Under the pieces are notes generated by a model, which was not told where the DNA came from, did no database searches, and was given only the letters and a program-made list of their open reading frames with translations. Of a stretch of DNA of 64,000 nt, positions 8,041 through 17,190 are shown piece after piece. This DNA comes from an uncultured Pelagibacteraceae bacterium (GTDB taxonomy: Bacteria > Pseudomonadota > Alphaproteobacteria > Pelagibacterales > Pelagibacteraceae), in assembly GCA_902615715.1 (NCBI GenBank), contig CACMQA010000001.1, positions 1 through 64,000 on the forward strand, written 5' to 3'. How positions within the stretch are numbered: position 1 is the stretch's first letter; every line of letters starts with the position of its first letter. Both the position numbers and the translations under genes were made by a program.

Positions 8041-8085
8041 AAGAGCAGTGAAAATTAGTCCATCAAAATTAATTTCACTGCTCTT
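8041..8085 (+). promoter_or_regulatory. 13-bp hairpin enclosing the tctB start codon
   Basis: AAGAGCAGTGAAA at 8041-8053 pairs perfectly with TTTCACTGCTCTT at 8073-8085, leaving a 19-base loop and followed by a T/C-rich stretch. The GTG start of tctB (8048) lies inside the left arm, so the structure should block initiation and could also halt transcription or protect the 3' end of the tctC message. Confidence 0.8.
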
Positions 8086-8518
8086 CTTCATCTTTTCAGG
8101 TTATTATTTATATACAGCTTATCAAATACAAGTCTTCGCTTTTGATGAAAATGCACCATTTAATGCTAAGACATTTCCAATCTATCTAGGTTTCGCCGGA
8201 TTAGTTTTTTCTGCACTCTACATTATCTTGCCAGAGGCAAATCCAACTAACGTAGATTTAAAAGTTTTAGATTACAAAAAAACTATTGGTTTAACTATTT
8301 TAATGATTTTATACGGCTTAACTATTCTTACGGTAGGATATTTTCTATCAACCTCAATTTTTTTAGTAGCCTCTTACATAATTTTAGGAGAAAGAAAATG
8401 GATTTGGATATTCATTTTATCTTTCCCTTTCGTTGCAATATTTATGTATCTCCTTCATGGATTATTAAATATTTATCTACGTGATCCATTTTTAAAATAT
8501 ATAGGAATAATGGGATGA
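8048..8518 (+). CDS. tctB: Tripartite tricarboxylate transporter small membrane subunit TctB
   Basis: A 156-residue membrane protein with four predicted helices, which is standard for TctB. The start is a GTG, which gives KISPSKLISLLFFIFSGYYL with helix 1 at the N-terminus. The GTG lies within the left arm of a 13-bp hairpin, so translation is probably held down relative to tctC. The stop overlaps tctA by four bases. TctB has little sequence signature; the call rests largely on topology and position between tctC and tctA. Confidence 0.85.
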   Translation: MKISPSKLISLLFFIFSGYYLYTAYQIQVFAFDENAPFNAKTFPIYLGFAGLVFSALYIILPEANPTNVDLKVLDYKKTIGLTILMILYGLTILTVGYFLSTSIFLVASYIILGERKWIWIFILSFPFVAIFMYLLHGLLNIYLRDPFLKYIGIMG

Positions 8519-10017
8519 TTGAGGGAATACTCATAGGATTACAAACAGCTTTATCATTTAAAAATTTAATGATGGTAATAATCGGTTGTTTCTCTGGGAC
8601 TATTATCGGAATGCTACCTGGTCTTGGACCTATGACTGCAATTGCACTAATGATACCTATTACTTATGGTTTTGACCCATCAACAGGATTAATTTTAATG
8701 GCAGGAGTTTATTACGGAGCAGTTTTTGGCGGATCAACTTCTTCAATATTAATTAATGCACCTGGTGTACCAGGAACCGTAGCCACATCTTTTGATGGTT
8801 ATCCCATGGCACAACAAGGTAAAGCTGGAAAAGCTTTAGCTATTGCTGCTTATAGCTCTTTTGCAGGTGGAACAATATCTGCAATCTTTTTATTAATTGC
8901 TGCACCGAGTTTATCTTTAGTAAGTTTATCTTTTAGATCACCAGATTATTTTGGTTTAATGATCTTAGGTTTAACAGCTGTTGCTGCATTCTCTTCGAAA
9001 GGAAATTTTTTAAAAGCTATGATGATGGTTGTTCTAGGGTTAATGTTAGCTAGCGTTGGTCAAGATACCCTTTCAGACATACCTAGATTTACTTTTGATA
9101 ATATGAACTTGTCAGATGGAATAAGTTTCGTTTTAGTTGTTATGGCTACTTTTGCTATGAGTGAAGCTTTAACAATTATTTTTAAAGCAAACGATCCAAC
9201 AAAAGCAGCAAAACAAATTTCGCTATCTCAATTAGGGTCTATAAAACTAGATAAAGATGAAACAAAAAAAATGGTTACTACAATTCCTAGATCGTCAGTT
9301 TTAGGATTTATTATTGGAGTGCTACCTGGTGCAGGTGCAACTATTGCCTCTTTTTTAGCTTATGGGATGGAAAGAAATTTTGTTAATGATGAAGAAAAAC
9401 AAAAATTTGGCAAAGGTAGTGTAAACGGTATAGCTGCTCCAGAAACTGCAAACAATGCAGCTTGTTCTGGATCATTTGTACCTTTACTAACATTAGGTAT
9501 ACCAGGAAGTGGCACTACTGCAGTAATGCTTGGAGCTTTGTTAGGATTTGGTATTCAACCTGGTCCTAGATTATATCAAACCAATCCTGAGATTTTCTGG
9601 TCTGTAATTATGTCAATGTATATTGGAATGGTTGTTCTTTTAATACTAAATCTTCCATTAATTCCATACATTGCTAGAGTTCTAGCAACACCAAGAACTT
9701 TCTTAATTCCATTAATTTTATTTTTTTCTCTGACTGGAGTCTATTTAATGTCATTCAATAACTTCGATATATATATGATGATTGGAATTGCGGTAGTGGC
9801 GACAATCCTTCGCTTATATGATTTTCCGATGCCACCATTAATTCTTGCTTTTGTATTAGGAGGTTTAATGGAAGAAAATTTAAGAAGGTCTTTACTTATA
9901 AGTGATGGATCTTGGTCATTTATGTGGGACAGGCCACTAACTATAGTAATAATGTTAACAATAATATTTATTGTGGGGTGGCAAATTTATAAAAGTTTTG
10001 TTAAAAAAAAATTATAA
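8515..10017 (+). CDS. tctA: Tripartite tricarboxylate transporter large membrane subunit TctA
   Basis: A 500-residue protein with about 11-12 membrane helices. Two related glycine-rich motifs mark the family: GMLPGLGPMTAIALMIP near residue 32 and GVLPGAGATIASFLAYG near residue 267. Also typical are YGAVFGGSTSSILINAPG around residue 68 and PETANNAACSGSFVPLLTLGIPGS around residue 310. It is the secondary active channel that moves a carboxylate with cations. Its stop overlaps the convergent DoxX-like gene by six bases. Confidence 0.95.
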   Translation: MIEGILIGLQTALSFKNLMMVIIGCFSGTIIGMLPGLGPMTAIALMIPITYGFDPSTGLILMAGVYYGAVFGGSTSSILINAPGVPGTVATSFDGYPMAQQGKAGKALAIAAYSSFAGGTISAIFLLIAAPSLSLVSLSFRSPDYFGLMILGLTAVAAFSSKGNFLKAMMMVVLGLMLASVGQDTLSDIPRFTFDNMNLSDGISFVLVVMATFAMSEALTIIFKANDPTKAAKQISLSQLGSIKLDKDETKKMVTTIPRSSVLGFIIGVLPGAGATIASFLAYGMERNFVNDEEKQKFGKGSVNGIAAPETANNAACSGSFVPLLTLGIPGSGTTAVMLGALLGFGIQPGPRLYQTNPEIFWSVIMSMYIGMVVLLILNLPLIPYIARVLATPRTFLIPLILFFSLTGVYLMSFNNFDIYMMIGIAVVATILRLYDFPMPPLILAFVLGGLMEENLRRSLLISDGSWSFMWDRPLTIVIMLTIIFIVGWQIYKSFVKKKL

Positions 10018-10398
10018 TCTAACGTATTTCTTTTCTCTATCGACTGACCAATCTCTTGTACCATTAGCTACGATAAATAAGAATCCTCCAGCTAATCCTA
10101 AGTTTTTAAGAAACGCGATTGTTTGCATTTGATCAACAAAATCGTAGTGAAATAAAAATGCAGTAGCTATACAGAAAATTGCAAGAAGACTAGCAGATAT
10201 TCTTGCTTGATATCCGATGATGACAAATAAAGGTAAAATTATTTCTACAGCTATAGTTGGATATAGTAAAAATCCTGGAATTCCATACCCTTCCATCCAG
10301 CTCATTGTACCATCAATACTAAAGATTTTATTATACGCTGAAATCAAAAATAAAGCGGAGATCAAAAGTCTGCCAAGGAAGTCAATTAGATTAGACAT
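10012..10398 (-). CDS. DoxX-family membrane protein
   Basis: A 128-residue protein with four helices and the DoxX pattern: GRLLISALFLISAYNKI near the start, YGIPGFLLYPTIAVEIILPLFVIIGY in the middle and an HYDFVD loop near residue 88. DoxX-like proteins are linked with quinone or oxidative-stress functions, but this one is unassigned. I chose the ATG at 10398 rather than a TTG at 10422, because it places helix 1 at the usual distance from the start. It overlaps the tctA stop and runs convergent to it. Confidence 0.8.
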   Translation of the reverse strand: MSNLIDFLGRLLISALFLISAYNKIFSIDGTMSWMEGYGIPGFLLYPTIAVEIILPLFVIIGYQARISASLLAIFCIATAFLFHYDFVDQMQTIAFLKNLGLAGGFLFIVANGTRDWSVDREKKYVRL

Positions 10399-10449
10399 AC
10401 AAGTTTGTACTGAATTGAACAAGATGAGTCAAAAACAGATGAGTTTAAT

Positions 10450-11529
10450 TTAGGCTTTTTTGGAAATTAATTTCAATATTATCGGAACTGTAAATAAAAT
10501 CATAAGTAATCTAATAATATGATGAAATGATACAAACTCAGGATCTAGATCAAAGAAAATTGCAATTACCGCAACTTCATAAATTCCACCAGGACAATAT
10601 GAAAGTAATAAAGTAAAAAAATTTTTATCAATTACTAACCCTGCAACTACTGCTGCAGCAACACCTAATATTACTAATAGGAAAGTCGCTACAAAACTAT
10701 GCAAAGCATTTCTTCCTATTTCACCAAAAGTTTTGTCAGCAAATCTACACCCCACCGAAGAACCTAAAATTAACAAACAATAATCGATGATATCAGGAGA
10801 TATTTGGTAACTTGCGACCTCTGTAATTTGCAATAAACCACTTGCCACTAAAGTCCCTGTCAACAGAGCAGCAGGAACTTTTATCTTTTCAAAGAAAAAA
10901 ATTAACATTACTGACGATGCAATCAAAATCATTAAATGATATAAATTTTGATTAGTAATTATTTTCTCAGAAATATTTACACTTTCTACATCGTAAAAAC
11001 TATTCACGATAAAAGGAAAAACGGTAATTATTATAATTAATCTAATTAGATGAGATGTAGCTACTTGACTCAAGTCAGTTTTTGCATCTTCAGCTAATAT
11101 CATCAATGGACCTAATGCACCTGGTGCAGCTGAAAAAATAGAGGTTTTCTTTTCATATTTTGAAAACTTTTCTAAATATTTTGAAACGATCAGAACACTT
11201 AAAATTATGTAAATTAACATAATAAAAGAAGTCCAGATCCATTCTTGCATTTGGCTAAATAAATCTTTGTCTATGTAATTACCAATATAAAGACCAAGAA
11301 TTATTAATATAGAAGATAATACCAACCTCGGCATTTTAGTTTTAAGACCCATTAATGAAGCTAAAGAAGTTATTAGCATTGGCCCCAAGAACCAAGCTAA
11401 AGGAATATTAAAATATTCAGCTATTATGGCACTTGGTATTGATATTATAATGACAGATATAAACGGTAATGAAAATATCTGTTTAAAATTTTCTTTATTA
11501 AAAGGAATAGCTTGGTTATTCTGCATCAT
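10450..11529 (-). CDS. AbrB-family (COG3180) multi-helix membrane protein
   Basis: A 359-residue protein with ten or more helices in two repeated halves, each with a family turn: IPLAWFLGPMLITSLASLMG near residue 45 and VPAALLTGTLVASGLL near residue 220. The segment KTSIFSAAPGALGPLMILAED around residue 135 and YCPGGIYEVAVIAIFFDLDPEFVS near the end are typical of the family once named after the regulator of aidB. Despite that name the family looks like transporters. No substrate is known. Its start lies only two bases from the divergent ProC-like gene. Confidence 0.85.
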   Translation of the reverse strand: MMQNNQAIPFNKENFKQIFSLPFISVIIISIPSAIIAEYFNIPLAWFLGPMLITSLASLMGLKTKMPRLVLSSILIILGLYIGNYIDKDLFSQMQEWIWTSFIMLIYIILSVLIVSKYLEKFSKYEKKTSIFSAAPGALGPLMILAEDAKTDLSQVATSHLIRLIIIITVFPFIVNSFYDVESVNISEKIITNQNLYHLMILIASSVMLIFFFEKIKVPAALLTGTLVASGLLQITEVASYQISPDIIDYCLLILGSSVGCRFADKTFGEIGRNALHSFVATFLLVILGVAAAVVAGLVIDKNFFTLLLSYCPGGIYEVAVIAIFFDLDPEFVSFHHIIRLLMILFTVPIILKLISKKA

Positions 11530-11531
11530 TC

Positions 11532-12296
11532 ATGATTTTAGGATTTATAGGAACTGGTAAAATTTCATCATCAATTATCTTTGGTATTTTTAAATCAAAG
11601 CTTAAAATTAAGAGGATTTATATATCTTCAAGAAATAGAAACATAGCTAAAAAACTATCTAAAAGTTACAGAAAAATAAAAATATTAAATAGTAATCAAG
11701 AAATAATAGATAAATCCTCAGTAATATTATTGGGTGTTACACCTAATGTTGGTAATAAAATATTACCAAAATTGAAATTTTCAAAAAATAAAAAAATAAT
11801 AAGTCTTATTTCTACAATCAATTTGGATAAACTTAAAAAAATTACAAAGAACAAGAATATTGTGAGAGCTATACCTTTACCTCCAATTGAAATTAAAAAA
11901 GGGCCAGTTATTATTTGTCCGCCAAGTAAATTTGCTAAGAATATCTTTAAACATTTAGGGCAAGTTCTACAAGTAAGAAATGAAAAACTAAGCTATAAGT
12001 TTTGGTCTACTGCTTCTTTAATGGCAACATACTATGAGATACTTGATACGAGTTCTAAATGGTTAAGTAAAAAGGGTATCAACAAAAAACTTGCTGATAC
12101 TTATGTAGCTGAATTATTTTTAGCTTTAAGTCAGGATGCCTTAAACAAATCTTCTCAAGGATTTAAAAAACTCGTAGCGGACTCACAGACCCCAAAAGGC
12201 CTAAATATGCAGGTTCTTAATGAATTGAAAAAAGGAAAATTCTTCACTAAGTTCACCAAAGCTCTTGAAAATGTAAACAAAAGAGTAAGTAAGTAA
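11532..12296 (+). CDS. ProC-like pyrroline-5-carboxylate reductase family protein
   Basis: A 254-residue protein with an N-terminal Rossmann motif (LGFIGTGKISSSI), the VILLGVTPNV strand, RAIPLPPIEIKKGP near residue 115 and a C-terminal dimer domain ending in SQTPKGLNMQVLNEL. These are ProC family features. True ProC reduces pyrroline-5-carboxylate to proline with NADPH. The RAIPLPP segment replaces the usual RxMPN, so this may be a paralogue with another imine substrate. It shares no promoter space with its divergent neighbour and is followed four bases later by the second ABC importer, suggesting co-transcription with it. Confidence 0.78.
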   Translation: MILGFIGTGKISSSIIFGIFKSKLKIKRIYISSRNRNIAKKLSKSYRKIKILNSNQEIIDKSSVILLGVTPNVGNKILPKLKFSKNKKIISLISTINLDKLKKITKNKNIVRAIPLPPIEIKKGPVIICPPSKFAKNIFKHLGQVLQVRNEKLSYKFWSTASLMATYYEILDTSSKWLSKKGINKKLADTYVAELFLALSQDALNKSSQGFKKLVADSQTPKGLNMQVLNELKKGKFFTKFTKALENVNKRVSK

Positions 12297-12299
12297 ATA

Positions 12300-13211
12300 A
12301 TGGAATATTTTATACAACAATTAGTGAACGGGATTACTTTAGGCTCGATCTATGGACTTATCGCAATAGGTTACACCATGGTTTATGGAATTATTGGAAT
12401 GATTAATTTTGCTCATGGAGATATTTTTATGATCGGAGCTTTTGTTGCTTTAATTTCATTTATTATTTTTGGTTTAACTGGAGTAGCCTTACCAATTATT
12501 TTACTTTTAGTTTTGTTAATAGCTATGCTTTTCACAGCTTGTTATGGATGGACCGTTGAAAAATTAGCTTACAAACCATTAAGAGGATCTTTCAGATTAG
12601 CTCCACTTATTTCTGCTTTAGGTATGTCAATTGTTTTACAAAATTACGTTCAAGTTGCTCAAGGAGCTAGAGTAAAGCCTATGCAGCCTTTGATTAGTGG
12701 TGGTTTAGAATTTTTCAAAAATTCTGAGTTTATTGTAACAGTAAGCTATCTTCAAATTTTTATAGTTATCTTAACAATTATCTTAATGGGTATTTTTACT
12801 TATCTTATTACAAAAACAGATTTAGGTAGAGCTCAAAGAGCTTGCGAACAAGATAGAACAATGACTGCGTTGTTAGGCATAAATGTAGATAGAACAATAT
12901 CTATTACATTTATAATTGGTTCTTCATTAGCATCAGTAGCTGGAATGATGTTTGTTCTTTATTATGGTGTAATTGATTTTTATATTGGGTTCTTAGCAGG
13001 TATTAAAGCTTTTACTGCAGCAGTGTTAGGAGGAATTGGATCGTTGCCAGGAGCAATGTTAGGTGGCTTGTTAATTGGACTTATAGAAACCTTCTGGGCT
13101 GGATATGTTTCACTTGAATATAAAGATGTTGCAGCATTTAGTGTATTAATTGTTGTTTTAATTTTCTTTCCAACTGGATTTCTTGGAAAACCTGATATCG
13201 AGAAAGTTTAA
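12300..13211 (+). CDS. livH: Branched-chain amino acid ABC importer permease LivH
   Basis: A 303-residue permease with the full LivH pattern: QLVNGITLGSIYGLIAIGYTMVYGIIGMINFAHGD at the N-terminus, SALGMSIVLQN near residue 105, the coupling loop TDLGRAQRACEQDRTMTALLGINVD near residues 177-200, and AAVLGGIGSLPGAMLGG near residue 240. About eight helices. It begins four bases after the ProC-like gene and its last base overlaps livM. It is a closer match to classical LivH than the paralogue at 365-1258. Confidence 0.94.
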   Translation: MEYFIQQLVNGITLGSIYGLIAIGYTMVYGIIGMINFAHGDIFMIGAFVALISFIIFGLTGVALPIILLLVLLIAMLFTACYGWTVEKLAYKPLRGSFRLAPLISALGMSIVLQNYVQVAQGARVKPMQPLISGGLEFFKNSEFIVTVSYLQIFIVILTIILMGIFTYLITKTDLGRAQRACEQDRTMTALLGINVDRTISITFIIGSSLASVAGMMFVLYYGVIDFYIGFLAGIKAFTAAVLGGIGSLPGAMLGGLLIGLIETFWAGYVSLEYKDVAAFSVLIVVLIFFPTGFLGKPDIEKV

Positions 13212-14479
13212 TGGAAAAGAAAGATATCATTCAGTCATTTAAGGATAGTCTATTTACAGGTTTAATCGCCTTAGCTTTGTTCGGTCCGATTGTTGGTCTT
13301 AGAACTGCATCTAAAGGAGAAGGTTTATATATTACTCCTCAATGGGGCATAGTTTTTTTATTAGTTGGACTTTGTATTATAGGAAGATTTTTAATTAATT
13401 TAAATTCCGCTAGAAAAACTGAAATTACTTTTTTTTCAAAGTTCACATCTAAATTTTCAGCGATAACTGAAGATAAAGCCAAACACTTTGCTATTACCGC
13501 AATTTTATTTGCTATTGTGTTTCCGTTTTTACCTTTTACCGACAGATACTTTATGGATGTAGCGATTATGATTTTAACTTACATCATGCTTGGTTGGGGT
13601 TTAAATATAGTAGTTGGTTTAGCAGGTCTTCTTGATTTAGGTTATGTGGCTTTCTATGCAGTTGGTGCATATTCATATGCATTAATCGCAACTACTTTTG
13701 GTTGGTCTTTTTGGATTTGTTTACCTTTAGCAGGAGTGTTCGCAGCTTTTTTTGGAATTTTACTTGGCTTTCCCGTTTTAAGATTAAGAGGAGATTATCT
13801 TGCGATTGTTACTTTAGGATTTGGGGAAATTATAAGAATAATTTTAATTAATTGGTATGAAGTAACTAATGGACCTGATGGAATTACAGGAATACCACGA
13901 CCATCTTTCTTTGGTCTTCCTTTTAAAAGATCACCAGATGAGGGGGAAACAAGTTTTCATTTGTTTTTCAATCTTGAATATTCAACAATGCATCGAATAA
14001 TATTTCTATACTACTTAATTTTAGTATTAGCCTTAATAACTAATTACTTCACGCTTAAGATAAGAAAACTTCCTGTTGGTAGAGCATGGGAAGCTTTAAG
14101 AGAAGATGAGATCGCTTGTAAATCTTTGGGAGTAAATCCTACGAATACAAAATTAACTGCTTTTGCGATTGGAGCTATGTTTGGTGGTTTCGCTGGTTCA
14201 TTTTTTGCAACGCGACAAGCATTTATAAGTCCAGAAAGTTTCACATTTATTGAGTCCGCAATCATTGTTGCTATTGTTGTATTAGGTGGTATGGGTTCAC
14301 AAACTGGAGTAGTTCTAGCATCAATTTTCTTAATAGGAATAACAGAAATGTTCAGAGATTTGGAGCAATACAGGATGATCGCTTTTGGTGGAGCGATGGT
14401 TTTAATTATGGTGTTTAAACCAAAAGGAATATTAGCAAACAGGAAGCCAACTATTCTTATGCACGGAGATAAGAAATGA
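13211..14479 (+). CDS. livM: Branched-chain amino acid ABC importer permease LivM
   Basis: A 422-residue permease, longer than the first LivM-type protein because of an N-terminal extension of about 100 residues with extra helices, which is also found in Escherichia coli LivM. The core shows MLGWGLNIVVGLAGLLDLGYVAFYAVGAY, LRGDYLAIVTLGFGEIIRI, the coupling loop PVGRAWEALREDEIACKSLGVNP and VVLGGMGSQTGVVLAS. It forms the channel with LivH. Its stop overlaps livG by four bases. Confidence 0.94.
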   Translation: MEKKDIIQSFKDSLFTGLIALALFGPIVGLRTASKGEGLYITPQWGIVFLLVGLCIIGRFLINLNSARKTEITFFSKFTSKFSAITEDKAKHFAITAILFAIVFPFLPFTDRYFMDVAIMILTYIMLGWGLNIVVGLAGLLDLGYVAFYAVGAYSYALIATTFGWSFWICLPLAGVFAAFFGILLGFPVLRLRGDYLAIVTLGFGEIIRIILINWYEVTNGPDGITGIPRPSFFGLPFKRSPDEGETSFHLFFNLEYSTMHRIIFLYYLILVLALITNYFTLKIRKLPVGRAWEALREDEIACKSLGVNPTNTKLTAFAIGAMFGGFAGSFFATRQAFISPESFTFIESAIIVAIVVLGGMGSQTGVVLASIFLIGITEMFRDLEQYRMIAFGGAMVLIMVFKPKGILANRKPTILMHGDKK

Positions 14480-15267
14480 GCAATTTATTATCAGTAGAAA
14501 ATTTAACAATGAAGTTCGGTGGCTTGACCGCAATTGATGATTTAAGTTTTGATGCAAAAAATAATCAAATTACTTCCATCATTGGACCTAATGGTGCAGG
14601 GAAAACTACGGTATTTAATTGTTTAACTGGATTCTATAAGCCTACTAATGGTCAAATGTTCTTACATAAAGAGGATAGCAAAATTTCATTAAGAAAATAT
14701 ACAGACTTTAAAATTGCTTATGTGGCAAAAGTAGCAAGAACTTTTCAAAATATTAGATTGTTTCCAGTAATGTCTGTGCTTGAAAATTTGCTAGTCGCTC
14801 AACACAATGAATTAATGGTTGCCTCGGGTTACTCTTTGTATGGCTTACTTAACCTTAAAACCTATAGAGATAAAGAACAGTTGGCCGTTGATAAAGCAAG
14901 ATACTGGTTGGATATTATTGGTTTAACACACCGAGCAGATGATAATGCCGGAGACTTACCTTATGGCGATCAAAGAAAATTAGAAATTGTTCGTGCAATG
15001 TGTATTGAACCAAGGTTATTGTGCTTAGATGAACCAGCTGCAGGATTAAATCCAAAAGAGTCAGCTGAATTAAATAAATTATTAAAATTTATCAAAACAG
15101 AAAAACAAACGGGAATTTTATTAATTGAACATGATATGAGCGTAGTAATGGGAATCTCTGATCATGTTGTTGTTTTAAACTATGGTAAAAAGATATTTGA
15201 AGGAACAGCTGATCAAACTAAAAATAGCAAAGAGGTTATCGAAGCCTACTTAGGAGTAGATGAATAA
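14476..15267 (+). CDS. livG: Branched-chain amino acid ABC importer ATPase LivG
   Basis: A 263-residue ABC ATPase. Walker A GPNGAGKTT is near residue 37, followed by the LivG insert VARTFQNIRLFPVMSVLENLLVAQH; then the signature region LPYGDQRKLEIVRAM near residue 160, Walker B LLCLDEPAAGLNP near residue 180, and LIEHDMSVVMGISDHVVVLNYG. The signature is the LPYGDQR variant of LSGGQ, which is normal for LivG. Its stop shares one base with the livF start. Confidence 0.94.
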   Translation: MSNLLSVENLTMKFGGLTAIDDLSFDAKNNQITSIIGPNGAGKTTVFNCLTGFYKPTNGQMFLHKEDSKISLRKYTDFKIAYVAKVARTFQNIRLFPVMSVLENLLVAQHNELMVASGYSLYGLLNLKTYRDKEQLAVDKARYWLDIIGLTHRADDNAGDLPYGDQRKLEIVRAMCIEPRLLCLDEPAAGLNPKESAELNKLLKFIKTEKQTGILLIEHDMSVVMGISDHVVVLNYGKKIFEGTADQTKNSKEVIEAYLGVDE

Positions 15268-15986
15268 TGCTTAAAATTTCTAATGTTGAAACATTTTACG
15301 GAAAGATACAAGCATTGAGAGGAGTTGATCTTGATGTAAATGATGGTGAAATTGTTTCTTTAATTGGATCTAACGGAGCAGGCAAATCAACTTTGCTAAT
15401 GACTATTAGTGGTGTGAATAAAGCTAAAAGAGGAAATATAGTTTTCAACGGTGAAAATATTGAAAATAAACAGCCCCACAAAATTGTTGATATGGGTATC
15501 TGCCAAGTACCAGAGGGAAGAAGAATTTTTTCAAGACTAACTGTAGAAGAAAATTTAAGATTGGGTGCTCATGCAAATGAAAAAGGGAAGTATTTTGAAA
15601 ATGATATTAAGGAAGTTTATGATTTATTTCCTGTATTAAGTGATAGAAAAACGCAAAGAGGGGGAACTCTTTCAGGCGGAGAACAACAAATGTTAGCTAT
15701 TGGAAGAGCATTAATGAGTAAACCCAAAGTACTTTTGTTAGACGAACCTTCTCTTGGAATAGCACCTAAATTGGTTAATCAAATATTTGTTTCAATAAAA
15801 AATATTAATAAAGAAAAAAATGTTACTATTTTTTTAGTTGAACAAAATGCTAAAAAAGCTTTGGAGCTTGCTGATAGAGCATATGTTTTAGTAAACGGGA
15901 AAGTGACCATAAAGGGTCCTGGCCAAGAGTTGCTTAAAAATAAAGATATACAAGCTGCTTATCTCGAAGGTGGGGCAAAAAATTAA
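15267..15986 (+). CDS. livF: Branched-chain amino acid ABC importer ATPase LivF
   Basis: A 239-residue ABC ATPase of normal LivF length. Walker A GSNGAGKST is near residue 36, then the LivF mark VPEGRRIFSRLTVEENL near residue 80, signature LSGGEQQMLAIGRALM near residue 134, Walker B VLLLDEPSLGIAP near residue 156 and the closing VEQNAKKALELADRAYVL. It pairs with LivG to power import. The binding protein gene follows after 78 bases with its own leader. Confidence 0.95.
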   Translation: MLKISNVETFYGKIQALRGVDLDVNDGEIVSLIGSNGAGKSTLLMTISGVNKAKRGNIVFNGENIENKQPHKIVDMGICQVPEGRRIFSRLTVEENLRLGAHANEKGKYFENDIKEVYDLFPVLSDRKTQRGGTLSGGEQQMLAIGRALMSKPKVLLLDEPSLGIAPKLVNQIFVSIKNINKEKNVTIFLVEQNAKKALELADRAYVLVNGKVTIKGPGQELLKNKDIQAAYLEGGAKN

Positions 15987-16032
15987 CTTTTTTTCATATT
16001 TACAATATTGGAATTAAGGTGTTCAATATCAC

Positions 16033-16064
16033 TAATTAATTAATTAACAACAAAGGGAAATAAT
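16033..16064 (+). promoter_or_regulatory. livK leader: TTAA repeats plus strong ribosome site
   Basis: TAATTAATTAATTAAC from 16034 and AAAGGGAAATAATATG resemble the tctC leader closely. AAAGGG is the likely ribosome site. Two otherwise unrelated binding protein genes share this arrangement, which suggests a common device for high expression. Confidence 0.6.
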
Positions 16065-17168
16065 ATGTTAAGAACGTTCAATAAACTTCTTTCATTAATT
16101 GCTGGAACATTAATGCTTGCAACAGTATCAGTTAAAGCTGACGTTGTTGTTGCTTCTGCTGGACCTATGTCTGGTCAGTACGCTTCATTTGGTGCTCAGT
16201 TAAAAGCTGGTGCTGAAATGTGGTTAAAGCACGTTAATAAAAAAGGTGGAATTAATGGTGAGAAAGTTAAATTAGAAATCGGAGATGATGCTTGCGATCC
16301 TAAACAAGCTGTTGCTGTAGCCAACAAATTTGCTGGTCAAGGTGTAGCTTATGTTGCAGGTCACTTCTGCTCTGGTTCTTCAATTCCAGCTTCTGCGGTT
16401 TACAATGAAGAAGGAATTATTCAAGTTTCACCAGCTTCAACAAATCCAGCGTTAACGGATAAAGGTGGTAAATATACTTTTAGGGTTTGTGGTCGAGATG
16501 ACCAGCAAGGTGAAGTTGCTGGTAAATTCTTAGCTGAAAACTACAAAGGTAAAAAAGTAGCTATCCTTCATGATAAAACTGCTTACGGAAAAGGTTTAGC
16601 AGACGCGACTAGAAAAAACATGAAGAAAGCTGGCCTTAAAGACGCTATGTACGAAGCTTATACAGCAGGTGAAAAAGACTATTCTGCTTTAGTTTCAAAA
16701 CTAAAATCAAATAACATTGATGCAGTATATCTTGGTGGTTACCACACAGAAGGTGGTTTGATCGTAAGACAAATGAGAGATCAAGGTATGAAAACTAAAT
16801 TAATCAGTGGTGACGCATTAGTTACAGCAGAGTATTGGGATATTACAGGAAATGCAGGTGAAGGTACGTTAATGACTTTCTCTCCAGATCCAAGAAATAA
16901 TCCTGCTGCTGCAAGTGTTGTAAAAGAATTTAAAGCTGCTGGTATTGAGCCAGAAGGTTATGTTCTTTATTCATATGCTGCGTTACAAGTATTCGAACAA
17001 GCTGCTAATCAAGCCGGAACAAACGATCCTGCTAAAGTTCTTAAAGTAATGAGAAAAGGTAAGTTTGATACTGTAATCGGTTCACTAAGCTTTGACAGAA
17101 AAGGTGACGTGAGCTTACCAGGTTATGTATTTTATGAGTGGAGCAAAGGTAAATACAAAGAACTGTAA
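16065..17168 (+). CDS. livK: Branched-chain amino acid ABC importer substrate-binding protein LivK
   Basis: A 367-residue periplasmic protein with a signal peptide of about 25 residues ending at VKA. The mature start DVVVASAGPMSGQYASFGAQLKAGAEMWLKHVN is classic LivK, followed by EIGDDACDPKQAVAVANKFA, HFCSGSSIPASAVY (a conserved ligand-contact loop) and ILHDKTAYGKGLAD. It catches amino acids for the LivHMGF system encoded directly upstream. It is the last gene of the operon and is flanked by a special leader and a strong terminator, fitting a high copy number for the binding protein. Confidence 0.95.
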   Translation: MLRTFNKLLSLIAGTLMLATVSVKADVVVASAGPMSGQYASFGAQLKAGAEMWLKHVNKKGGINGEKVKLEIGDDACDPKQAVAVANKFAGQGVAYVAGHFCSGSSIPASAVYNEEGIIQVSPASTNPALTDKGGKYTFRVCGRDDQQGEVAGKFLAENYKGKKVAILHDKTAYGKGLADATRKNMKKAGLKDAMYEAYTAGEKDYSALVSKLKSNNIDAVYLGGYHTEGGLIVRQMRDQGMKTKLISGDALVTAEYWDITGNAGEGTLMTFSPDPRNNPAAASVVKEFKAAGIEPEGYVLYSYAALQVFEQAANQAGTNDPAKVLKVMRKGKFDTVIGSLSFDRKGDVSLPGYVFYEWSKGKYKEL

Positions 17169-17190
17169 AACAATTGCTTAACTAATTTAA

